NCBI GenBank assembly: GCA_030430565.1
Contig: JAUIKS010000022.1
Span: 124,001 to 188,000, forward strand
Reading direction: 5' to 3'
Source of the DNA: Polyangia bacterium
GTDB lineage: Bacteria; Myxococcota_A; Polyangia; Nannocystales; Nannocystaceae
DNA length: 64,000 bases
Numbering within the stretch: position 1 is the first letter of the stretch; each line of letters opens with the position of its first letter. The notes below the pieces were generated by a model. That model worked only from the letters and a program-made list of their open reading frames with translations. It was not told where the DNA came from and searched no databases. Positions 42,316 through 51,748 of the stretch are shown here, piece by piece. The translations under genes were made by a program, and so were the position numbers.

Positions 42316-43302
42316 TCAGTCGTCATGTCCGCGTCGGAGTCGGCGCTCGCGTTTGCGGGCGACCGCGCGGGCGCGCTTCGCCTTGACGCGCTCGGAGGGC
42401 GGTCGGCCCTTGAGCGGCGCCTGGACCTCGTGGTGCTCGCTGAAGGAGCCGGGCTCCATCCCGAGGTCGAAGAGCGTGACCTCGCGACGCGCGCGCTTGC
42501 CGAGCCGGACGGGGAACACGGCCGCGCCGAGCCCCGCGCCGACATAGACGCTGCCGTGGTCGTGGGCGACGCGGCTGCCGTAGAGCCCGTGGATGTACTT
42601 GTGCCCGACCAGCCGACCGAGCGCGAGCTCGTTGAGCCGCGCGAGCGTGACCTGACCGGCGTGGGTGTGCCCCGAGAGCACGAGCGAGACGCCGGCGCGC
42701 CACAGGTGCTCGGACTCCTCGGCGATGTGCGAGAGCCCGAGGGTCGGGAGGTCACGCCGCAGCCCGCGGGTCGCCGCGCGCCAGTCCGCGTGACCGGTGT
42801 AGGCGTCGTCGAGGCCGATGACCTGCAGCCGCTCGTTGCGGAGCTCGAGCACCGTGTGGACGTTGTCGAGGACCTCGGCGCCGGCGCGTCGAAGCACCCG
42901 CCGCACCGCGTTGGCGCCCGACCAGTGGTCGTGGTTCCCGAGCACGCCGAGCACCGGGGCGTCGATGCTCGCGACGACGTGCTCGAGCTGCCCGAGATAG
43001 GCCTGGCTGTGGCACACGAAGTCGCCGGTGATGCAGACGAGATCCGGGCGCCGCTCGTTGACCAGCTCGACCGCAGTCATCTGCACGCGCATCGGCGTCA
43101 CGCGGCCGACGTGCATGTCGGTCAGGTGGGCGATCCTGAGCGGCGTGTTGAGGCGCTCAACGTGCCGCTTGGTGCCGGCGAAGCGCCGCAGCTCAATGTT
43201 GGTCGAGGGCTCTAGCCAGGTGCCGCGCCCCCGGGCTCGTGAGCGCGCGATACGGGTCGCGTGCGCGGCCTGCTGGGACGCGGACATGCCGAAGATGCCC
43301 AT
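42316..43302 (-). CDS. Metallophosphoesterase (YkuE/calcineurin-like)
   Basis: 328 residues. The dimetal motifs are in order: IAHLTDMHVG (DxH), VCITGDFV (GDxx), GVLGNHDHWSG (GNHD) and VLSGHTHAGQ (GHTH). This is the calcineurin-like phosphoesterase fold, closest in style to YkuE-type enzymes, several of which act on UDP-sugar lipids. No convincing signal peptide is present; a basic N-terminus and Arg/Lys-rich C-terminus may give membrane contact. It is convergent with the fibrinogen-like gene. Confidence 0.9.
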   Translation of the reverse strand: MGIFGMSASQQAAHATRIARSRARGRGTWLEPSTNIELRRFAGTKRHVERLNTPLRIAHLTDMHVGRVTPMRVQMTAVELVNERRPDLVCITGDFVCHSQAYLGQLEHVVASIDAPVLGVLGNHDHWSGANAVRRVLRRAGAEVLDNVHTVLELRNERLQVIGLDDAYTGHADWRAATRGLRRDLPTLGLSHIAEESEHLWRAGVSLVLSGHTHAGQVTLARLNELALGRLVGHKYIHGLYGSRVAHDHGSVYVGAGLGAAVFPVRLGKRARREVTLFDLGMEPGSFSEHHEVQAPLKGRPPSERVKAKRARAVARKRERRLRRGHDD

Positions 43303-43492
43303 CTACACGCGAGTATAATCAATGTGACCCAAAGAACCATGTTCGCCGCGGCCGGCACCGGCGCGGCGAGCGATCGTGCTCGCGCCGATCTCCGCGCGTG
43401 TGCAAGCGCGTTCGCGGCGTCTCGACAATTGCGCCAATGTGCGGTGATCTCCCAGGTGAGGGCGTATCGACGCCAGCAGAGGACGCACGTTT

Positions 43493-44653
43493 ATGGCGAG
43501 GTCAAAGAGGCGAAAGCAGGAGTCCGAGGACCTGATGGGGTTCGTCAAGGGGCTGCTGGGCGGAGAGGCCGGCGGAGGCGGCACGTCCGGCGGCGACGGC
43601 GGCAACCCGCTCTCCAGGGTGTTCGGCGCGATCTGGATCGGCGGCGCGGCGATCGCGGTGTTCGGCACCCTGATGGCGACCTTCACCTCGATCGAGCCCG
43701 GACAGGTCGCGGTCCGTGTCAACAACGTCACGGGCGGCAAGGCCGTGATCACGCAGCCGGGCTGGATCGTGAAGGTCCCCTACGGGATCCACTCGGTCTA
43801 CGTGCTCGACGCGAGCCCCAAGAACTTCACGATGAAGGGCGCGAAGAACGTCGACGCGCTCACGGTCCGTGAGCTGACGGTGCGCGCCAGCGACGGCTCC
43901 AACTTCCACTTCTCGGACACCACGATCATCTTCCAGATCAAGGGCGACGAGGCCGAGGGGGTCATGACCGACGGCGGCCTCGACCGCGGCTTTTTGGCGT
44001 GGATGCGGCCCTACGCGCGCGCCATCCTGCGCGACGAGTTCGGCCGCGAGTCGACGATCTCGGTCTCGAACCCCGCCAAGTTCGGCGAGGCGACCGAGCG
44101 CGCGAAGACCCGGCTCAACGATCTGCTCTCACCCCACGGCATCCAGGTCTCGCAGATCGTCACGCCGCGGCCGCAGTTCACCGAGCAGTACGAGAAGCTG
44201 ATCGAGGAGCGCAACGCGCTCGGCAACCAGCTCGAGGTCATCAAGTCGGATCTGGCGGCCGCCAAGACCCGCCGCGAGCGTCAGCTCGCCGAGGTCAACC
44301 GCGATCAGAACCGCCAGATCCAGGAGAAGCGCGCCGAGCTCGAGAGCGCGCTGGCGACCGCGACGGCGCAGCAGGCCAACATGACGCGCCAGGTCGACAC
44401 CTACAAGATCGGCAAGGTCGGCCAGGGCCAGGCGGCTCGCAGCGCGTCGCAGCGCAAGGCCGAGGAGCTCAAGGGCCAGCTCGACGCCGAGTACCGCAGC
44501 CGCAAGGCCGAGATCGACGCGTTCCGCACCCAGCCGGTCGAGCGCGTCATGGAGAAGCTCGGCGAGAGCCTGCGCGGCGTCACCATCGATATTGAACCCT
44601 GGGCCGACGACGCCTCGCCGTCGCGGGTCAAGCTGCAGAACATCGCGGAGTAA
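43493..44653 (+). CDS. SPFH/Band 7 domain protein (first of a pair)
   Basis: 386 residues. One transmembrane helix (about residues 44-64) is followed by a typical SPFH domain (TSIEPGQVAVRVNNVTG, AVITQPGWIVKVPYGIHSV) and a long coiled coil (ERNALGNQLEVIKSDLAAAK, EVNRDQNRQIQEKRAELE). SPFH proteins form large ring- or cage-like assemblies at the membrane and regulate proteases. The start of the next gene lies just after its stop. The two probably hetero-oligomerise like HflK/HflC (inference). Confidence 0.85.
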   Translation: MARSKRRKQESEDLMGFVKGLLGGEAGGGGTSGGDGGNPLSRVFGAIWIGGAAIAVFGTLMATFTSIEPGQVAVRVNNVTGGKAVITQPGWIVKVPYGIHSVYVLDASPKNFTMKGAKNVDALTVRELTVRASDGSNFHFSDTTIIFQIKGDEAEGVMTDGGLDRGFLAWMRPYARAILRDEFGRESTISVSNPAKFGEATERAKTRLNDLLSPHGIQVSQIVTPRPQFTEQYEKLIEERNALGNQLEVIKSDLAAAKTRRERQLAEVNRDQNRQIQEKRAELESALATATAQQANMTRQVDTYKIGKVGQGQAARSASQRKAEELKGQLDAEYRSRKAEIDAFRTQPVERVMEKLGESLRGVTIDIEPWADDASPSRVKLQNIAE

Positions 44654-44657
44654 TCAC

Positions 44658-45869
<1,212 letters not shown>

Positions 45870-45890
45870 CGCCGCGCGCTCGATACACAA

Positions 45891-45920
45891 GAACGGCCTG
45901 GGCGCGCGCCCGGGCCGTTC
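45891..45920. terminator. Bidirectional hairpin terminator
   Basis: A nearly perfect palindrome: GAACGGCC and GGGCGC on the left, GCGCCC and GGCCGTTC on the right, one mismatch, no loop. It lies between convergent genes ending at 45869 and 45945 and could stop transcription from either side, though it lacks a T-run. Confidence 0.65.
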
Positions 45921-45944
45921 GCGATTAACCGGCCGCGTCGGCGC

Positions 45945-46181
45945 TCATTCGAAGTCGACGTCGGCGTCGATGCCCTTGGCGCGGCAGGCCTCCTCGATCT
46001 GCCGCGTGAGCTCGTCGCCCCCGACGAGCTCCTCGACGCTGGTCCCGGGCGGCAGCTGCAGCGTGATGTAGGGGCGGCGCGCCTCGAGCTCCGCCATGCG
46101 CTCACGGTGCGTCAGCAGCCGGTAGACGACCGCGGTGATGCTGCCGAAGAGGAGGACGAAGAAGGTGATGATCAGCGGCAT
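45945..46181 (-). CDS. Small single-pass membrane protein
   Basis: 78 residues. An N-terminal helix (IITFFVLLFGSITAVVYRLL) is followed by a charged cytoplasmic or periplasmic part (ELEARRPYITLQLPPGTSVEEL) of about 50 residues. No family is recognised. It is convergent with the SPFH pair and separated from it by the hairpin terminator; it may stand alone. Confidence 0.6.
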   Translation of the reverse strand: MPLIITFFVLLFGSITAVVYRLLTHRERMAELEARRPYITLQLPPGTSVEELVGGDELTRQIEEACRAKGIDADVDFE

Positions 46182-46251
46182 GACCGACTCGTTCGATCAC
46201 GAGAGTACCAGCAGCGCCCCGGCGACCCGGCGCGCGCCTTCGCGCTGACGG

Positions 46252-47850
46252 CTACTTGTCCTGCTTCTTGCCGAAGATGCGCGCGAGCTGCCCGGCGCCG
46301 CCCTGGATCGCGGTGCGCTGCAGGTAGAGCCGCAGGCCGCCGAGGCCGCCCAGCTCCTCGCCGCTGCCGGCGCGACCGGGGCCGCCGTGGTTGCCCTGGG
46401 GGAACACGCAGCCCGGGGAGAAGGAGCCGCCCGCGTGCTTCTCGTCGGCGATCACGAGCCGCCCGAGGAACGGGCCGAGGGCCGCGATCGCGGCGGCGGT
46501 GAATTTCCGATCGTCGCTGTAGACGGTCGAGACCAGGCTGCCGCCGCCGTAGGAGATGAGCTCGGCGGCCTGCGCGACGCTGCCGTCGTAGGGCAGCAGC
46601 GTCGAGACCGGGCCGAACACCTCGACGGCGTGCACCGAGGCCTTCGGATCGGCGGCGCGCTCGGCGGTCGCCTCGAGCAGCACGGGGTCAAAGCAGTAGC
46701 CCTTGCCCCCGGGGATGTCGGTGAATTCGGCGCGCTGCGGGTCGCCGCGCACGATCGAGACGCCGTCGTCGGCGAGCAGCTGGGCCACGCCCGCGCGGGC
46801 GTCCTGGAGCTGCTGCGCGGTCGCCAGCGGGCCGACGCGCACGCCCTTGCTCGCCGGATTCCCCGCCCGCTCGGCCAGGTCATTGAGACGCTCGACGAGC
46901 GCCTCGCGGACCTCCTCGAGGCGCGCCAGCGGCACGAGGATGCGCCGCGTCGCGGTGCACTTCTGCCCGGCCTTCTGCGTGATCTCGACGGCGCAGTCGC
47001 GGATGACGAGGTCGAAGAGCTCGCTGCCCTCCTCGACATCGGGGCCGAGCACCACGGCGTTGAGGCTGTCGGCCTCGATGTTGACGCGCGTGTTGTTGGC
47101 GACCAGGTTCTTGTGCCCGCGGATGATCGCGCCGACGCGCGCGGAGCCGGTGAAGGCCACGACGTCCTGGGGGCCGAGGTGATCGAGCAGGTCGCCGGCT
47201 GAGCCCATCAGCAGCTGAAAGCCGCCCTCGGGGACGAGCCCGCTCTCGACGATGATCTCAGCGATCCGGTGCGCGAGCATCGAGGTGCTCGTCGCCGGCT
47301 TCGAGAGCACCGGCACGCCCGCGAGCCAGGCGACCGCGGCCTTGCCGATCATGCCCCAGGCCGGGAAGTTGAACGCGTTGATGTGGACCGCGACGCCGCG
47401 GCGCGGGAGCAGCACGTGCTGCACGCGGATCTTGCTGGTGCGCATGATCGGCGCGGCCTCGTCCTCGATCACCCACGGGCCGTCACCGAGATCGCGCGCG
47501 AGGCGGGCGTAGGCCGCGAGCACCCCGGTCGCGCCGTCGATGTCGAACTTCGCGTCGCCGCGGGTGTTGCCGCCGCTCTTGATGGCGACCTCGATCAGCT
47601 CCTCGCGGCGCTCGTGCAGCTTCTTGGCCAGCTTCTGCAGGAGCTCGCCGCGATCGCGGATCGACATGGCGCGGAGCGCAGGTCCGCCCACGTCGCGCCC
47701 GTAGGCGACCGCGCGGCCGAGCTCCGCGGCTCGCCCGACCTCGGCGAGGGGCTCCTCCGTCGCCGGGTTGACGAGCACCGTGCGCCTGTCGTTAGCGCCA
47801 GGTTGTTGCTGTTGCCAGGATCCGACGAGGTAGCTGGAGAGCGTTCGCAT
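46252..47850 (-). CDS. PaaZ/BoxD-type aldehyde dehydrogenase
   Basis: 532 residues from the ATG at 47850; the frame is open to 48171 but that part is Arg-rich and antisense-like. Core ALDH features: AFNFPAWGMIGKAAVAW, VVAFTGSARVGAIIRG, VNIEADSLNAVVLG (Glu base) and EITQKAGQKCTATRR (catalytic Cys). The N-terminus LSSYLVGSW and C-terminal PGRAGSGEELGGLGGLRLY agree with dehydroadipyl-CoA semialdehyde dehydrogenases (PaaZ N-domain/BoxD), which oxidise an aldehyde-CoA in aromatic breakdown. No box or paa genes are nearby, so the substrate is unproved. Confidence 0.8.
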   Translation of the reverse strand: MRTLSSYLVGSWQQQQPGANDRRTVLVNPATEEPLAEVGRAAELGRAVAYGRDVGGPALRAMSIRDRGELLQKLAKKLHERREELIEVAIKSGGNTRGDAKFDIDGATGVLAAYARLARDLGDGPWVIEDEAAPIMRTSKIRVQHVLLPRRGVAVHINAFNFPAWGMIGKAAVAWLAGVPVLSKPATSTSMLAHRIAEIIVESGLVPEGGFQLLMGSAGDLLDHLGPQDVVAFTGSARVGAIIRGHKNLVANNTRVNIEADSLNAVVLGPDVEEGSELFDLVIRDCAVEITQKAGQKCTATRRILVPLARLEEVREALVERLNDLAERAGNPASKGVRVGPLATAQQLQDARAGVAQLLADDGVSIVRGDPQRAEFTDIPGGKGYCFDPVLLEATAERAADPKASVHAVEVFGPVSTLLPYDGSVAQAAELISYGGGSLVSTVYSDDRKFTAAAIAALGPFLGRLVIADEKHAGGSFSPGCVFPQGNHGGPGRAGSGEELGGLGGLRLYLQRTAIQGGAGQLARIFGKKQDK

Positions 47851-47974
47851 GCGTGGGGGCGAAGCTAGATCGGGCCTCCGCCCGCGACAAGACCAGGGCG
47901 CGCGCGGAACCGCGGATCCGTCGTGAACGCGGCCGTGGGCCCCGTGTGCACCCACACGAGCGCTCGCGGGGGCT

Positions 47975-48619
47975 TCAGCCGTCCTTCGTCGGGCGCTTTG
48001 AACTCGTCGCCGGGCTGGGCGGGCAGGGGACCGGCGCGTGGGCGTCGACGGCGTTGTTCGGGACCGCAGCGCAGCGCGTCGCGGTCGCGGACGGCTGCTT
48101 CGTCGCGGTCGACGACGGGGTCTTCGGAGCCGACGACGAACCCGCGGACTCACTCGCGGCGGCCGGATCAACGAAGGGGTTCTTCAGGCCGGTGGGCAGC
48201 GGCGCCTGCTGCCCGGTGGGCCGCGGCGTCTGGCTGGGGAAGGGGTTTTGCAGGTCGTTGCCAGCGGTCACGAGCTGCGTCGGCGCGCGCTGTGGGGGCG
48301 CCCCGTTGTTCGCCTTCGCTTGCCCGCTGGTCGGGAAGGGATTCTTCAGCTCACCCGAGAGGGTCGCGGCCTTCGTCGTCGGCTTCGTCGCGCTCGCGCC
48401 TGCCGGATCGACAAAGGGGTTGCGAAGCCCGGTCGGGAACGGCGGGCTAGCGGTCGCCGCGGTGGCCTTGGCCTGGAACTCGGGGCGTCGAAGCGGTGGC
48501 TTGGCGTCCTTCTTGATCTGCGCCTTGGCTGGCGCGGCCGTTCGCGGCACCGAGCGCGGCGCGGCGTCGTCAGCCGCGAGCGTCAACACGAGCAACGCTG
48601 TAGACGCGATCAGTGCCAC
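47975..48619 (-). CDS. Exported protein with repeated NPF motifs
   Basis: 214 residues from a GTG. The N-terminus (ALIASTALLVLTLAADDA) looks like a short signal peptide. The rest is disordered, rich in Pro/Ala/Thr/Lys, with four spaced copies of L-[RKQ]-NPF: GLRNPFVDP, ELKNPFPT, DLQNPFPSQ and GLKNPFVDP. Such short linear motifs suggest a tether that binds a partner several times. No family recognised. The C-terminal 40 residues read less convincingly and the stop could be misplaced. Confidence 0.55.
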   Translation of the reverse strand: MALIASTALLVLTLAADDAAPRSVPRTAAPAKAQIKKDAKPPLRRPEFQAKATAATASPPFPTGLRNPFVDPAGASATKPTTKAATLSGELKNPFPTSGQAKANNGAPPQRAPTQLVTAGNDLQNPFPSQTPRPTGQQAPLPTGLKNPFVDPAAASESAGSSSAPKTPSSTATKQPSATATRCAAVPNNAVDAHAPVPCPPSPATSSKRPTKDG

Positions 48620-48955
48620 GTCTCGAGCTTAACACGAGTCCCGCTACGCAGGACCGCAGCGGTCAACATTCGGCGCAGACGAGGACTCAGAAGTCGCGTT
48701 CACGGCACGGCTTCGCGCTGCTGCGCGTGGTCGGCCGGATGTGGCGTCGCGTCGACAAGTCGTTCGCGAAGTTGGTGTCCGCAGACCACAGCTCACAAAA
48801 TTGACGTGCCACCGCGTCGGCAAAATTCCCGATAAAACTACCGATGCTTTCGCGGCGCGCCAACGTCGATATGCGTGCCTGTCCCCAAAAAGCGACGGTG
48901 TGAGCGCGGCGCGCATGTAGGCGAGCCACGCTCACATCACACGTTGGAGCGTGCG
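48620..48955. other. Intergenic region without visible genes
   Basis: About 336 bases between two minus-strand genes. Several short ORFs cross it but none looks protein-like. I see no hairpin or promoter worth naming apart from the expected promoter for the NPF-motif protein. Confidence 0.4.
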
Positions 48956-50896
48956 TCATCCCGCGTTGAGCGTGCGCGGATCCGTGAGCTTCCCGCGGAC
49001 TGCGGTCGCGGCGGCGACGGCGGGCGACACGAGGTAGACCGGCCCGGGCGCGCCCATGCGGCGGTCGAAGTTGCGGTTGGTGGTGCTCGCGGTCGTCTCG
49101 CCCTCGTAGGGGATGCCCGGACCGTTGCCGATGCACGAGCCGCAGCCCGGGTCGGTGACGACCACGCCGAGCTCGCGAAACAGCGGCAGCAGGCCCTGCT
49201 CCTCGGCGGCGCGCCCGACCTCGGCGCTCGACGGCGTGACCGTCACGCGCACGCGCTCGTGGATGCTCCGCCCCTTCAGCACGTCGGCGGCCGCGCGAAG
49301 ATCCGCGAGCGAGCCGCCCGTGCAGGAGGCGATGACGACGTTGTGCACCGGCACGTCCGGAAGCTCCGAGAGCGGCTTGCGGTTGCGCGAGTCGCCGGGG
49401 GTCGCGACGGTCAGCGGCACGTCGTCGAGGTTGACGTCGATGGTCTTGACGTAGTCGGCGCCCGGGTCGGCGTGCACGAACATCGACTCGAAGTCCCGGT
49501 CCGCGCCGCGACGCTCGCGGAGGAACTCGATCAGCGGCGCGCAGGGCTCGACGACGCCGGTCATCAGCCCGCCCTCGACGGTCATGTTGGTCAGCACGCT
49601 CAGCTCGTCGACGTTCCACTGCGCGAGGCCGGGGCCGCCGAATTCGATGACGCAGGTGTCCGTGGGCGACTCGCGCCAGTGCTCCTCGCGGAAGAAGGGG
49701 TCGCCGATCAGGTGGAGGATCAGGTCCTTGGGCGAGATGACGCCGCCGGCGTCGCCGGTGACGTTGACGCGCACGGTCTTGGGCACGGTCACCGGGATCA
49801 TCCCGGTGCGCAGCGCGAAGGCCATCGCGGTCGAGCCGACGCCGAAGGCGAAGGCGTTGAGCACGCCCGCGGTCGGGCTGTGCGAGTCCGTGAGGACGAT
49901 GATGGTGCCGGGCTCGGCGTAGTCCTCGACGACGATGCGGTGGCAGACGCCGGCCTGCAGCGCGCGGCCGGGGCCGTGCAGGCGGATCTGGTTGCGCTCG
50001 CAGGCCTCGACCATCTCGTCGCGGAGCCGACGCGCGGGGTTGAGGCGCTGGCTCTTGACGCGTAGCGGCACCGTGTCGCGGTCGATGAGCACGAAGTGGT
50101 CCTCGAAGGCGGCGACCAGCTCGGGGTTCTTCACCGGCGCCGTGCCCCACTCCTCGGCGTAGAGCGCCATGACCATGCCGCCGGTGTACTCGTGCATGCC
50201 GCGGAAGCCGGTCTCGCACATGACCTGATCGCCAGGTTTCACCGACGCGATGCCGAAGCCGGCGTCGTGGCCCTTCCAGGTCCGGCGCGCGATGATCTTC
50301 TCGACGCAGTTCATCGGCCGCGCGGGCACCTCGGTCGCGTAGGTCGGCGTGATCTCGCCGGCGAGCATCCGGGTGCCGTAGCGCATCAGCCCGCCCTCGC
50401 GGGCGACCGCGCGGAAGAACGGCGGCAGCGCGTCGGCGAAGGCGGCGGTGTCGACCTCCTCGCCGGCTTTAAAGCGGTCGAGCACGGAGAAGTCGGTCGT
50501 GAACGGCAGCCCGCTGTAGACCATGTTCTCCTGGAAGATCCGCTGGAACGAGCGGGCCACGACCAGCTCGATGCCGGCGCCCTGGTGGGCGACCACGGCG
50601 ACCTCTCGGCTCGAGCCCGAGCCGTAGGCGTCACCGCCGACGACGATCTGGAAGCCGCCGTTCTTGACGGCGTCCTGCTCGACCTGCTCCTTGAAGTTCT
50701 GCAGGAAGTACGGCCCCAAGATCTCGCCGGTGTAGCCCAGGGTGCAGGCCGCGCCGCTGATCATCGCGTCGGTGTTGACGCCGTAGTGAAGGTCTGGATG
50801 CGACTCAGCGGTGGCTTCGAGGGTCTTGCCGGCGAGCTGTGCGCCGATGTGGGCAGGATCTTCGGTGAGCCAGAGGAGTCGTCCCGTGAGTTTCAT
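48956..50896 (-). CDS. Aconitase-family hydratase, swivel domain first (LeuD-LeuC order)
   Basis: 646 residues. Residues about 1-190 are the swivel (LeuD-like) domain with GDAYGSGSSREVAVVA (GSGSSRE at 92-98). The large domain follows: TDSHSPTAGVLNAFAFGVGS, VIASCTGGSLADL (Cys525) and DPGCGSCIGNGPG (Cys585, Cys588), the three ligands of a 4Fe-4S cluster. Such enzymes isomerise citrate/isocitrate or related acids. Order is small-then-large, as in AcnB but without its N-terminal helical HEAT-like domain, and opposite to AcnA. It may be an aconitase, homoaconitase or isopropylmalate isomerase; context does not decide. Confidence 0.88.
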   Translation of the reverse strand: MKLTGRLLWLTEDPAHIGAQLAGKTLEATAESHPDLHYGVNTDAMISGAACTLGYTGEILGPYFLQNFKEQVEQDAVKNGGFQIVVGGDAYGSGSSREVAVVAHQGAGIELVVARSFQRIFQENMVYSGLPFTTDFSVLDRFKAGEEVDTAAFADALPPFFRAVAREGGLMRYGTRMLAGEITPTYATEVPARPMNCVEKIIARRTWKGHDAGFGIASVKPGDQVMCETGFRGMHEYTGGMVMALYAEEWGTAPVKNPELVAAFEDHFVLIDRDTVPLRVKSQRLNPARRLRDEMVEACERNQIRLHGPGRALQAGVCHRIVVEDYAEPGTIIVLTDSHSPTAGVLNAFAFGVGSTAMAFALRTGMIPVTVPKTVRVNVTGDAGGVISPKDLILHLIGDPFFREEHWRESPTDTCVIEFGGPGLAQWNVDELSVLTNMTVEGGLMTGVVEPCAPLIEFLRERRGADRDFESMFVHADPGADYVKTIDVNLDDVPLTVATPGDSRNRKPLSELPDVPVHNVVIASCTGGSLADLRAAADVLKGRSIHERVRVTVTPSSAEVGRAAEEQGLLPLFRELGVVVTDPGCGSCIGNGPGIPYEGETTASTTNRNFDRRMGAPGPVYLVSPAVAAATAVRGKLTDPRTLNAG

Positions 50897-50959
50897 CGAA
50901 TTCGGGATATCACCGGGGACTAATGTTCACAAGATGGCCATTCGTGAACAAAAAATGAC

Positions 50960-51628
50960 TTATTGCGATTCATTTTCTGGCGCTGGCTCGGCCGGCTCCG
51001 CTGGCTTCGGTTCGTTCTTGGGCGCGAGCTGGCCGGCGTCGAGCTTGAGCTCGGGCGCGTTGCGGAGCCGCGGGTCGAGGGGGACGACGATGTGGATGTC
51101 GGTGAGCGGGCCCTCGTGCTGCTCGCTGACATCGAAGGCGCGGTGCGTCAGGACCTGGCCCGAGGAGGGGTCGCGGGCGATCAGCAGGTAGCGCCCGGGG
51201 CGGAGCGCGGAGGACACCGAGTAGTTCCCCTGGGTCGTGGTGCGCGAGCGCCCGACCTGCTCGCCGGGGTTCTCGGGGTTGATGATCCCCTTGAGCTTGT
51301 GGAGCGTGACCTCGATCTCGGCCATCCCGGCGTCCGGTACACCCGCTTGGCCGCTCTCCGCGAGCACCTTGCCGGACACCCGCGTGACGCTCCCGCCCAG
51401 CGCGTCGGCGTAGGTGCAGCGCGCCGCGTCGGCCGAGATCATCGAGTCGCTGTCGGCGCCGAGCGGGACCGCGTTGGTCTCGGGGCACCCGGGCGGTCGG
51501 CCCGCCGCGACCTTGCGGGGGTAGACGACCTGACCCTTGCCTTTGCAGCTGGTCGTGAACGATGCGACGCCGGCGAGCGCGGTCAGCAGCAGCGCGGCTC
51601 GGCGAACGGTCGGGAAGGTCTGCGGCAT
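50960..51628 (-). CDS. Lipoprotein with carboxypeptidase-regulatory-like beta domain
   Basis: 222 residues from the ATG at 51628; longer frames upstream are antisense to the SpoIID-like gene. RRAALLLTALAGVASFTTSC is a lipoprotein signal. The middle has a beta-sandwich pattern, VSGKVLAESG, AEIEVTLHKLKGI, GNYSVSSALRPGRYLLIARD, typical of CarboxypepD_reg/TTR-like folds. A Pro/Glu-rich tail ends the protein. Role unknown, probably structural or carbohydrate-associated in the envelope. Confidence 0.75.
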   Translation of the reverse strand: MPQTFPTVRRAALLLTALAGVASFTTSCKGKGQVVYPRKVAAGRPPGCPETNAVPLGADSDSMISADAARCTYADALGGSVTRVSGKVLAESGQAGVPDAGMAEIEVTLHKLKGIINPENPGEQVGRSRTTTQGNYSVSSALRPGRYLLIARDPSSGQVLTHRAFDVSEQHEGPLTDIHIVVPLDPRLRNAPELKLDAGQLAPKNEPKPAEPAEPAPENESQ

Positions 51629-51748
51629 CCGTCCCAGTGTGCCCGTCCCCTGCGTTTGTGACCACCGCGTCCGCGGAGTCCGGGTCAGCGCTGCGAGGGG
51701 TGCACGTGGACTCCGCACGAACAGCGCGCGCCGAGTTTTTGTACACAC

